Assembly (NCBI GenBank): GCA_046263755.1
Contig: JBJYZC010000003.1
Span: forward strand, 1-64,000
Length of the DNA: 64,000 bases
Reading direction: 5' to 3'
DNA from: Lachnocurva sp029100405
GTDB lineage: Bacteria > Bacillota > Clostridia > Lachnospirales > Lachnospiraceae
Part shown: positions 41,373 through 48,415 of the stretch, piece by piece
How the letters are laid out: every line of letters starts with the position of its first letter
Position numbering within the stretch: the first letter of the stretch is position 1
Program-made: the position numbers and the translations under genes
Notes under the pieces: model-generated
What the model was told of the DNA's origin: nothing
What the model saw: only the letters and a program-made list of their open reading frames with translations
Database searches by the model: none

Positions 41373-41431
41373 CGCATCTTTCCTCCTTTTCCATCGGATA
41401 TTCACGCATCCTTTTTTTCCTGTCAGAAATC

Positions 41432-41484
41432 AAAAAAGACGCCCGGCCGCCGGCGAATCAACACCTGACGACCAAGACGTCTTT
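41432..41484 (-). terminator. Leader terminator upstream of the OCD-family gene
   Basis: On the minus strand AAAGACG pairs with CGTCTTT around an inner GCCGGCGGC hairpin, followed by six T. It precedes the OCD start by about 60 bp, so transcription must pass it; an attenuation role is possible. Alternatively it ends a transcript coming from the AraC side. Confidence 0.6.
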
Positions 41485-41703
41485 GTCTCTTTCTTCTTTA
41501 CTTGCGAAGTATTGTCACATTGAATGGATGAAATTGATTGTAATTTTCGGAACAACTATGAATTGCAATCAGCATGGTGAAAGCATAAGATAATGCCAGT
41601 ATCATGTGCCGGCAAAAGACTCCTTTCGAAAGGCAGGATGACCTCTTGACCGGCTGCAGGTTTTTTTCATAGGATCCGTCATCCGTCCGGGAGGGATTTT
41701 GCA

Positions 41704-42558
41704 ATGGAAAATCATAATTGGAAAAGAGAAAAATTAAGATCCACCCAGCCCTTCTTTGTCTTAAACAGCGAGGAGTTTATCCAGGAGTCCTATCGAAAAG
41801 ACGGGATCTCTCATTTCTATATGATGAAAAAGAAAAAGGGCATTCCCCTTCGAATGATTCCGAACGGATCGATCGACTTTGTCTTTTCTTATAGGGAAAA
41901 TGGCATGAAATCTTTCGTCAACGGTACTCCTCTTTCGCCCATTGATGACTGTCTGACAAATGCCACGGACGTTTTCGGGGTCCGTTTCATGCCGGGCATC
42001 CACCCCACCGGACTTGCTCTTCATCAGAAAGATCTGATCGGTCTGCATTTCCCACTGGAAGAATATTACCCGAAAAGCTTTGATTTCCAAGGTCTGGCAG
42101 AAAAAAAGGCGTTTTTGGATCGGATGCACTTCTTTCTGGAAGAATATTCGAAACTGGATCAAAAAGCTCCGGAGCCCTTCGGCAAGGAGGCTCTCTTCGA
42201 ATGTGTCTGCGATATGATCTATCAAAATGACGGCCAGATCCGGATTTTTGATCTGGCCGAAAAAACCGGCTACAGTGATCGCTATATCCGAAAAATCTTC
42301 CAGGAGGAAATGGGCTTTTCACCCAAAATCTTCTGCAATATCCTCCGTCTCCAGCGGGCGATTGAATTTTTAAACTATGGCTTCGATGAGAAGGCTTGTG
42401 ACTGGGCAGCCACTCTCGGCTATTATGACCAGGCCCAATGTATCCGGGACTTTCGGAAGTATCTCGGCCTTACGCCGGGCCAATATAAGAAACTGGTCAA
42501 AAAGGGCAATTATCAGAAGAGAGCCGCCTACGCCCACGACCCGGGTTTCCCCACATAA
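41704..42558 (+). CDS. AraC-family transcriptional regulator of the amine-oxidation island
   Basis: This 284-residue protein has an N-terminal sensing domain with the DUF6597-like pattern (IPLRMIPNGSIDFVFSYREN, VFGVRFMPGIHPTGLA) and a C-terminal double helix-turn-helix (IRIFDLAEKTGYSDRYIRKIF, then DWAATLGYYDQAQCIRDFRK). The GVRF..P motif is typical of AraC members that sense small molecules. A GGGAGGG site precedes the ATG. It lies between the OCD-family gene (divergent) and the flavoprotein cluster (same strand, 193 bp downstream), and probably activates both. Confidence 0.92.
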   Translation: MENHNWKREKLRSTQPFFVLNSEEFIQESYRKDGISHFYMMKKKKGIPLRMIPNGSIDFVFSYRENGMKSFVNGTPLSPIDDCLTNATDVFGVRFMPGIHPTGLALHQKDLIGLHFPLEEYYPKSFDFQGLAEKKAFLDRMHFFLEEYSKLDQKAPEPFGKEALFECVCDMIYQNDGQIRIFDLAEKTGYSDRYIRKIFQEEMGFSPKIFCNILRLQRAIEFLNYGFDEKACDWAATLGYYDQAQCIRDFRKYLGLTPGQYKKLVKKGNYQKRAAYAHDPGFPT

Positions 42559-42563
42559 GATAA

Positions 42564-42751
42564 TTGAAAAAGCACTTCCGAAAAATACAATCAATGAATC
42601 CTCTTTCGTTTTAGCATACAGCTAATTCAAGAAGCAGCAGGGAATCGACAATAAGGATCCTGCTGCAAGTGATATGATAATAGAAATGCAACTGACAAAG
42701 GCGTCGCGAGAAAATCTTGCGGCGCCTTTTTTGTATGGAAAGGAGTAAGAG
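42564..42751 (+). promoter_or_regulatory. Promoter and terminator-containing leader of the flavoprotein cluster
   Basis: TTGAAA (42564-42569), a 16-bp spacer and TACAAT (42586-42591) give a good promoter. The roughly 150-nt leader contains a hairpin GCAGCAGG / CCTGCTGC (42634-42666) and then an intrinsic terminator (AAGGCG..CGCCTTTTTT, 42698-42732). The start codon comes 20 bp later, behind AAAGGAG. A terminator inside a leader points to attenuation control. No known riboswitch or T-box signature is visible. Confidence 0.6.
42698..42732 (+). terminator. Intrinsic terminator inside the leader
   Basis: AGGCGTCGCGAG pairs with CTTGCGGCGCCT with two mismatches around AAAAT and is followed by six T. 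It is either the end of the AraC transcript or a regulated terminator of the next operon. Confidence 0.75.
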
Positions 42752-43081
42752 ATGGCAGGAAGGATTGCAGTGCATCCCATTCTCGGCGAACAGAATGAGG
42801 GCAAAAAAGTCGTGACATTTCTCTACGATGGGAAAGAAATGCAGGGATATGAGGGGGAACCGATCGCAGCTGCCTTAAAAGCGAACGGCGTCATGGTACA
42901 CAGGTATACCATGAAACAGCATAAGCCGAGAGGCATCTTCTGTGCGATCGGCAGATGTACCGACTGCGTCATGGTCGTCGATGGCGAGCCCAATGTCAGG
43001 ACCTGTATGACTCCTTTGAAAGCGGGAATGGACGTAAAAACCCAATATGGAGTCAGTGACAAACCTTTTGACCAGCAATAA
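42752..43081 (+). CDS. (2Fe-2S)-binding protein, HcnA/opine-oxidase small-subunit type
   Basis: This 109-residue protein has a plant-type [2Fe-2S] ferredoxin fold. FCAIGRCTDCVMVVDGEPNV then RTCMTPL gives the C-x4-C-x2-C plus distal Cys pattern of HcnA, SoxD-like and opine-oxidase small subunits. MHRYTMKQHKPRGIF-type sequence before the cluster is usual in the group. It would carry electrons between the flavin subunits of the dehydrogenase coded downstream. GGAAAGGAG precedes the ATG, and the next gene follows after 17 bp. Confidence 0.9.
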   Translation: MAGRIAVHPILGEQNEGKKVVTFLYDGKEMQGYEGEPIAAALKANGVMVHRYTMKQHKPRGIFCAIGRCTDCVMVVDGEPNVRTCMTPLKAGMDVKTQYGVSDKPFDQQ

Positions 43082-43098
43082 AACCGGAGGAGTAAGAA

Positions 43099-44685
43099 AT
43101 GAAAATAGAAAGATTTGACCTCATTATCGTCGGCGCCGGTCCTTCCGGATTATCCGCTGCCATTGAAGCAGCAAAACGCGGAATGAATGTTGTCGTTTTC
43201 GATGAGAACGCCCGCCCCGGCGGCCAGCTCTTCAAGCAGATCCACAAATTCTTCGGATCCAAGGAACACAAGGCCAAGATCCGCGGTTTCCACATCGGCG
43301 AACAACTCCTCAAAGAAGCCAGCCAAGCCGGAGTCAAAGTCGAACTCAATGCCACCGTCATCGGACTCTACCAGGATCGGGAAGTTGTTGTCCGCATGGG
43401 AGATGAAGTCCATCATTTCAAAGGTGACGCCATTATCATCGCAACCGGAGCAGCCGAAAACATGGTCCTCTTCGATGGCTGGAATCTGCCGGGCGTCATG
43501 GGTGCCGGCGCTGCCCAGACCCTTATGAACCTCTACGGCGTCAAGCCGGGCGAGAAGATCCTCATGCTTGGCACCGGAAATGTAGGCCTCGTTGTTTCTT
43601 TCCAGCTCATCCAGTGCGGATGTGATGTCGTAGCCCTGGTCGATGCTGCTCCTAAGATCGGCGGTTACGGCGTCCATGCGGCAAAGGTAGCCCGCACCAA
43701 TGTTCCCTTCTATCTCTCCCACACGATCAAGAAAGTCGAGGGTGAGGACCATGTCACAGGCGTTACCATCGGAGAAATTGATGATAAGTTCCAGTTCATC
43801 GAGGGGACAGACAAGCACTTCGATGTCGATACGGTCTGTGTCGCCGTCGGTCTCTCTCCCATGTCTCAGCTTTTGAAGATGGCCGGATGCAAGATGGAGG
43901 ATGATCCCAGACGCGGAGGTCAGGTGCCGATCATCGGAGACTATGGGGAGACTTCTGTTCCCGGTATCTATTCCGCAGGTGATGTTTCCGGTATTGAAGA
44001 GGCCTCTTCTGCTATGATCGAAGGCCGGATGTCCGGGATCGCAGCCGCTGAATACCTGGGATTCATTGATAAAGAAGAAAAGGAAGCGGAAATTAAAAAA
44101 CTCGAATCTTCCCTGGATTCCCTCCGTCAGGGGATGTTTGCTCCAAAGAACCGGGGCAAAGAGATCACCAAAACGGAAGAAGGGATTGATCTGTCACAAA
44201 GTCTCTTACGCAAGGGTTATGTTTCCGATGATGAAATCGAGCGTTTTCCGGGCGTGATCCACAAGGTCGGTGTCCATCCGGTTCTGGAATGCACACAAAA
44301 CATCCCATGTAACCCATGTCAGGATGCCTGCAGTCAGGGCTGCATTTCCATCGGCGACAATATCACCTCCCTTCCCATCTCAGTAGCAGATAAGAAATGC
44401 ATTAATTGCGGTCTCTGTGTCGCTTCCTGCCCGGGCCAGGCGATTTTTTTGATCGATGAGGATAGCGGAGACGGAAAAGCTTCCATCACCCTTCCCTACG
44501 AGTTCATGCCTCTGCCGCCAGTCGGCAGCAAGGGAAAAGCCTTGGGGCGTGACGGACATGTCGTATGTGATGCAGAAGTGGAAAAGGTTCGTACCGGCAA
44601 GGCTTACGACAGTACCGCCCTGCTTACCATCTCTGTCCCGAAGGAATTTGCCATGAAGGCAAGATTCTTTCAAGCCGCAATATAA
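43099..44685 (+). CDS. FAD/NAD-binding oxidoreductase with C-terminal 4Fe-4S domain (HcnB-like subunit)
   Basis: This 528-residue protein opens with a FAD-binding FDLIIVGAGPSGLSAAIEAA and has a second nucleotide motif (ILMLGTGNVGLVVS). The GIYSAGDVSGIEEASSAMIEGR segment is typical of the HcnB/OoxA-like flavoproteins. From about residue 390 it adds a Cys-rich part (NIPCNPCQDACSQGCI) and a ferredoxin motif (CINCGLCVASCPG), so it can hold iron-sulfur clusters and pass electrons on. Opine oxidases of aerobes lack or differ in this tail; here it could connect to an anaerobic acceptor. GGAGGAG precedes the ATG. Confidence 0.9.
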   Translation: MKIERFDLIIVGAGPSGLSAAIEAAKRGMNVVVFDENARPGGQLFKQIHKFFGSKEHKAKIRGFHIGEQLLKEASQAGVKVELNATVIGLYQDREVVVRMGDEVHHFKGDAIIIATGAAENMVLFDGWNLPGVMGAGAAQTLMNLYGVKPGEKILMLGTGNVGLVVSFQLIQCGCDVVALVDAAPKIGGYGVHAAKVARTNVPFYLSHTIKKVEGEDHVTGVTIGEIDDKFQFIEGTDKHFDVDTVCVAVGLSPMSQLLKMAGCKMEDDPRRGGQVPIIGDYGETSVPGIYSAGDVSGIEEASSAMIEGRMSGIAAAEYLGFIDKEEKEAEIKKLESSLDSLRQGMFAPKNRGKEITKTEEGIDLSQSLLRKGYVSDDEIERFPGVIHKVGVHPVLECTQNIPCNPCQDACSQGCISIGDNITSLPISVADKKCINCGLCVASCPGQAIFLIDEDSGDGKASITLPYEFMPLPPVGSKGKALGRDGHVVCDAEVEKVRTGKAYDSTALLTISVPKEFAMKARFFQAAI

Positions 44686-44702
44686 AGTCAGGAGGAAAGA
44701 AG

Positions 44703-45035
44703 ATGAGTGAATTCAGTAACAGATCGAGAGATATCGGTGACTTCGTTCCCATGCCTGACGATGATATGATCGTCTGCCGATGCGAAGAAGTTACCAAAGG
44801 AGAGATCCGGAAGGCCGTACATGAGGGCTTATGGACCATTGCAGAGATCCGCCGCTACTTAAGATGCGGCATGGGGCTTTGCCAGGGCCAGACATGTGCG
44901 AAACTGGTCAAGGGCATCGTGGCAAGGGAACTGAAATGTTCTCCGGCCCTCCTGGAGCCGGCAAGTTCCAGAGCTCCCATGAGACCCACAGAAATGCATG
45001 TTTACGCAGATGAGACGGAGGATACGGATCTATGA
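44703..45035 (+). CDS. BFD-like (2Fe-2S)-binding subunit
   Basis: This 110-residue protein has the bacterioferritin-ferredoxin-like [2Fe-2S] pattern VCRCEEVTKGEIRKAV with a second pair in LRCGMGLCQGQTC. In HcnB/OoxA-type proteins this module is normally fused to the flavoprotein C-terminus; here it is a separate gene, its place being taken in the preceding protein by a 4Fe-4S domain. AGGAGG precedes the ATG. Its end overlaps the next gene's start by 4 bp (ATGA). Confidence 0.9.
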   Translation: MSEFSNRSRDIGDFVPMPDDDMIVCRCEEVTKGEIRKAVHEGLWTIAEIRRYLRCGMGLCQGQTCAKLVKGIVARELKCSPALLEPASSRAPMRPTEMHVYADETEDTDL

Positions 45036-46168
45036 TGACAAGTGATGTAATAATTATCGGTGCCGGTATCATCGGAAATGCCTGTGCCTATTATCTGGCA
45101 AAACGAGGATATCATGTGATCGTTCTTGAGAAGTCCGACATCATCGGAGATGGCGGATCCAGCAGAAATGGCGGTGGCGTCCGTCAGTCCGGCCGTGATC
45201 CGAGAGAGCTTCCTCTAGCCATGTATGGCATTGAGCATCTCTGGCCCACACTGTCCGACGAACTTGGATATGATGTGGAATATCACAAAAAGGGGAATCT
45301 CCGTCTCGGAAAGACAGAAGCACATTTGAAGACCTTGAAAAAGCTGGCAGACAGCGCCAGTGCCTGCGGACTCGACGTTCGGATGATCGACGGCGATGAA
45401 GTCCGAAGGATCAACCCCTACCTTTCCGAAGAAGTCATCGGAGCCAGCTGGTGTCCGACCGACGGCCATGCCAACCCTCTGAAGGCGACACTTGCCTATT
45501 ATATGGCGGCAAGACGGATGGGGGTTACATTTATCACAGGAGAAGATGTAAAGGAGATCAAAAAGATCCGGGGCAGAGCCAGACAAGTCATCACACAGAC
45601 AGATACTTACGAAGGCGATTATATCGTCCTCGCCGCAGGTATGGCATCCCGTGCTATCGCCGGTACGATCGGGATCGACATTCCTATGGTCCAAAAGCTG
45701 ATTGAATGCCTGGTCACCGAGGCAGAGCCGAAGATGTTCGAGCAGATGCTCGGCACGGCAGAGGCCGACTTCTACGGCCATCAGACCGACCATGGTTCTT
45801 TCGTCATCGGCGGTTCCACCGGTTTTGAGCTCTATAAGAAGGATAACCGAACGCCCGTAAATTACAGCGACACGGTTCCCTGTATCTGCCGGGGCATCAT
45901 CCGTTATATCCCATTATTGAAGGATGCCAAGATCGTCCGGGCCTGGGCAGGCTGGTCAGATAATATGAAGGACGGTGTCCCGGTCATTGATACGGTGAGC
46001 GAAGTACCCGGCCTGATCCTGGCCTGCGGTTTCACCGGACACGGCTTCGGCATTGCCCCGGGCGTCGGCACCGTCGTATCCCAGCTGGTTGCCGGCGAGG
46101 AACCGGTCTGCGACATCTCGGGTCTGAAATATGACAGGTTCTACGCCAAGGATATTAAAACGGCGTGA
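45032..46168 (+). CDS. FAD-dependent amine/imino-acid oxidoreductase (DAO family, HcnC/OoxB-like)
   Basis: This 378-residue flavoprotein begins TSDVIIIGAGIIGNACAYYL (FAD fold). The SSRNGGGVRQSGRDPRELPL segment and the final ILACGFTGHGFGIAPGVG are typical of D-amino-acid oxidase/sarcosine-oxidase-type catalytic subunits. With the three preceding genes it forms a heteromeric dehydrogenase like HcnABC, opine oxidase or D-hydroxyproline dehydrogenase. It should oxidise a secondary amine or amino acid to an imine. The substrate cannot be fixed from sequence. It is the last gene of the operon. Confidence 0.9.
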   Translation: MMTSDVIIIGAGIIGNACAYYLAKRGYHVIVLEKSDIIGDGGSSRNGGGVRQSGRDPRELPLAMYGIEHLWPTLSDELGYDVEYHKKGNLRLGKTEAHLKTLKKLADSASACGLDVRMIDGDEVRRINPYLSEEVIGASWCPTDGHANPLKATLAYYMAARRMGVTFITGEDVKEIKKIRGRARQVITQTDTYEGDYIVLAAGMASRAIAGTIGIDIPMVQKLIECLVTEAEPKMFEQMLGTAEADFYGHQTDHGSFVIGGSTGFELYKKDNRTPVNYSDTVPCICRGIIRYIPLLKDAKIVRAWAGWSDNMKDGVPVIDTVSEVPGLILACGFTGHGFGIAPGVGTVVSQLVAGEEPVCDISGLKYDRFYAKDIKTA

Positions 46169-46198
46169 AGGTAACAGAAGAGGACCTGGGAAAATGGC

Positions 46199-46801
46199 TT
46201 ACAAACGGCCCCCATTCCTCCTCTTCTTCAGGGAGATCCTGCCTGCGATCATCCATGTTGCCGCTAAGAGTATGCCGATTTCTACCAGCTGCGGATAGAA
46301 GATCATACCCAGGACGAAGCCTGCGATCTTGATCCCCAGATCAATTCGAAGACTCTTCTCGGCAAGTGCGATATAGCTGCAGGCATTCCCGCCCTGATTA
46401 TCATGATTCAGGCTGACATAGAGCCAATAGAGGTTCCATGTGGTAATAATGATCACAATACCATAAACACCCTGAGCCACCCGCTTGTCATTCCATTTGA
46501 TCAGAAGACTTGTCATATAAGGCAGAAAGGAAGCCCAGAAAAGAAGAAAAATCGAGATCCAGACCGTTCTCTGGGACACCTTCTCGATTCGATCCCAGGC
46601 AATATGAAGGGCCGTCCACATAGAAGCCAGCCAAAAGAAGCTGATGGCATAGGACAAATAACCCCGCCAGAGGCCTAAGAATGCCCGAAGCGTAGGCTGG
46701 CTTGGCCGGTCCAGTTCCAGAATCAGTATGGTCATAATAATTGCAATAATGGCATCCATGAAGGCGCCCAATCGGTCTTTATCAAAAAACAGTTTTTTCA
46801 T
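46199..46801 (-). CDS. TMEM175-family potassium channel
   Basis: This 200-residue protein has about six membrane helices. The first holds DRLGAFMDAIIAIIMTILIL, the hydrophobic filter-lining motif of the TMEM175 (DUF1211) family, which forms K+ channels without a classic selectivity filter. FFWLASMWTALHIAWDRIEK is the second typical segment. Bacterial members work as tetramers of such single repeats. It is convergent with the DAO-type gene. The start is preceded by a tandem TGTATTAGG repeat and only a modest ribosome site. Confidence 0.85.
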   Translation of the reverse strand: MKKLFFDKDRLGAFMDAIIAIIMTILILELDRPSQPTLRAFLGLWRGYLSYAISFFWLASMWTALHIAWDRIEKVSQRTVWISIFLLFWASFLPYMTSLLIKWNDKRVAQGVYGIVIIITTWNLYWLYVSLNHDNQGGNACSYIALAEKSLRIDLGIKIAGFVLGMIFYPQLVEIGILLAATWMIAGRISLKKRRNGGRL

Positions 46802-46903
46802 CTAATACACCTAATACACCCAAAGGATCCTTTCAAATTTGGTCCACCCTTTCATCCATAAATGTATTATAATAGTAACCGCTTTGAAAGGAAGAAACAA
46901 ACT

Positions 46904-47857
46904 ATGAGTTTTAAAGAATCGAAAGTTGTTATCGTTGGCTGCGGCAATGTCGGAAGCACAACCGCATATACCATCATCAATCAGGGTCTGGCAGAAGAAG
47001 TCGTCCTCATTGATGTCAATCAGGACAAAGCCTATGCAGAAGCGCTCGATATGGCGCATTCCATCTATTTTATGAACCGGAATATCAATGTTCATGCCGG
47101 AGATTACAAAGACTGCAAGGATGCGGATATCGTCATCATCACAGCTTCTGCTCCCATGCCGAAGGATTCCAACAACCGGCTGAAGATGCTGGCACCCAGT
47201 ATTAAAATCATGAAGAGCATTGTAAACTCTGTCATGGAAAACGGTTTTAACGGGATCTTCCTCATCGTTTCCAATCCGGTAGACATCATGACCTATCTGG
47301 TTTACAAGCTGTCCGGTCTGCCGAAGAACCAGGTCATCGGATCCGGCACTACATTGGATTCTGCCCGTCTCTGCTTCGAGCTTGCCAACATGTATGGCCT
47401 GGATTCGAAGAGTGTATCGGCCTATGTGTGCGGCGAACATGGTGACAGCGAGATCGTATCCTGGCACTCTGCCGTGATCGGAGGCAAGTCCGTAGAAAAT
47501 GTCATGTCCGACAATCCCGACCGGACCAGAAATATCACCCGTGAGGATCTGCAAAAGCAGACCATTCAGGCAGGATGGGAGATCTTCAGCCGTAAGGGCA
47601 ACACCTGTTATGGCATCGCCGCCTCTTCCGCTGCGATCTGTAAGTCCATTCTCTTCAATGAGAACCATATCTATCCTGTTACAGTCGGTCTGAGTGGTCA
47701 ATATGGAATCGAGAAGGCCTGGCTTTCTGTTCCAACAATAATTGACCGGACCGGTGCCAGGGAAATTGTAGAGATCCGCCTGGATGCAGAGGAAGAAAAG
47801 GCCTTGAGGAAGTCGGCAGAGCTTCTTGAATCCTTCTATGGAGATCTGGGGCTCTAA
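46904..47857 (+). CDS. L-2-hydroxyacid dehydrogenase (LDH/MDH family) with atypical specificity loop
   Basis: This 317-residue NAD-dependent dehydrogenase opens KVVIVGCGNVGSTTAYTIIN and has the catalytic His in GEHGDSEI. The loop that decides substrate reads SAPMPKDSNNRLKM: Met85 stands where LDH has Gln102 and MDH has Arg102, and the loop is one residue longer than usual, with the conserved Arg at 92. A plain lactate specificity is therefore uncertain; a larger 2-hydroxyacid (hydroxyisocaproate-type) is possible. The start at 46904 has AAAGGAAG. A TATAAT lies at 46870-46875. It may reoxidise NADH or process a keto acid from the neighbouring island. Confidence 0.88.
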   Translation: MSFKESKVVIVGCGNVGSTTAYTIINQGLAEEVVLIDVNQDKAYAEALDMAHSIYFMNRNINVHAGDYKDCKDADIVIITASAPMPKDSNNRLKMLAPSIKIMKSIVNSVMENGFNGIFLIVSNPVDIMTYLVYKLSGLPKNQVIGSGTTLDSARLCFELANMYGLDSKSVSAYVCGEHGDSEIVSWHSAVIGGKSVENVMSDNPDRTRNITREDLQKQTIQAGWEIFSRKGNTCYGIAASSAAICKSILFNENHIYPVTVGLSGQYGIEKAWLSVPTIIDRTGAREIVEIRLDAEEEKALRKSAELLESFYGDLGL

Positions 47858-47894
47858 AAAAGGGACTCACAGCACTCACATAACTCACATATAG

Positions 47895-47938
47895 AAAAAG
47901 GGATTCCTTCTAATATGAAAAAGAAGGAATCCTTTTTT
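47895..47938 (+). terminator. Terminator after the LDH-like gene
   Basis: AAAAAGGGATTCCTTCT pairs with AGAAGGAATCCTTTTTT around a 10-nt loop; strong on the plus strand and symmetric enough to act on both. Confidence 0.85.
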
Positions 47939-47996
47939 ATCTGATTTTTATCTGATTCTTTATCTGATTTTTATCTGATTCTTTATCTGATTCTTT
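47936..47996. repeat. Short tandem repeat (TTTATCTGATTCT type), about five copies
   Basis: Units of 12-14 bp built from TTTATCTGATT(T/C) repeat directly after the terminator and run up to the stop codon of the glutaredoxin-like gene on the other strand. Confidence 0.88.
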
Positions 47997-48309
47997 AACA
48001 GCCCTGTTTTCCGTTCTTGTGATCGGCAATGGAGCAGGACGGCGTATTCGGATCATATTCCTTCAAGCCGACCTTGGCAGGATCCAGAGTAATGCTGCCG
48101 TCTTCCAGAACAAAAGCTGGAATACCGATATCTCCAATCTCCTTACTATGGTCGAATTCCGGCCGATTGTCTCTTAGATCCATGAAGGCATGCATATACT
48201 TTACATGGCTTCCGATATCAATGTAATGAAACTCATCCTCTCTGCCCTTGATCTGTTCCTTGACATAGTCACAGTAAGGACAGGTTTTTAATCCATAGAT
48301 CGTAATCAT
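47995..48309 (-). CDS. Glutaredoxin-like thiol-disulfide protein
   Basis: This 104-residue protein has a thioredoxin-fold start ITIYGLKTCPYCDYVKEQ with the CPYC redox pair and the cis-Pro segment GIPAFVLEDG. The C-terminal tail (SCSIADHKNGKQGC) adds two further Cys. It resembles the small glutaredoxin-related proteins of Clostridia and would reduce protein disulfides or carry a thiol intermediate. GAGGAAA precedes the ATG. It stands alone between the LDH-like and aspA genes. Confidence 0.88.
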   Translation of the reverse strand: MITIYGLKTCPYCDYVKEQIKGREDEFHYIDIGSHVKYMHAFMDLRDNRPEFDHSKEIGDIGIPAFVLEDGSITLDPAKVGLKEYDPNTPSCSIADHKNGKQGC

Positions 48310-48415
48310 ATTATTTTTCCTCTCGAAATAAACTTATTGCTCAATCAATCATACCACAGGCCAAAAGAATCATCGATGATTTCGGTCTATATTTTATAAA
48401 ACTTTTAGAGGCTTT

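Noticed and set aside
42564..42751. Leader as a T-box or known riboswitch
   Set aside because: The T-box sequence AGGGTGGNACCGCG and the cores of common riboswitches are not present; only two simple hairpins are visible.
46862..46904. Longer N-terminus for the LDH-like enzyme starting at 46862
   Set aside because: The first 14 codons overlap a TATAAT hexamer and lack a ribosome site, while the ATG at 46904 has AAAGGAAG and matches the family start.
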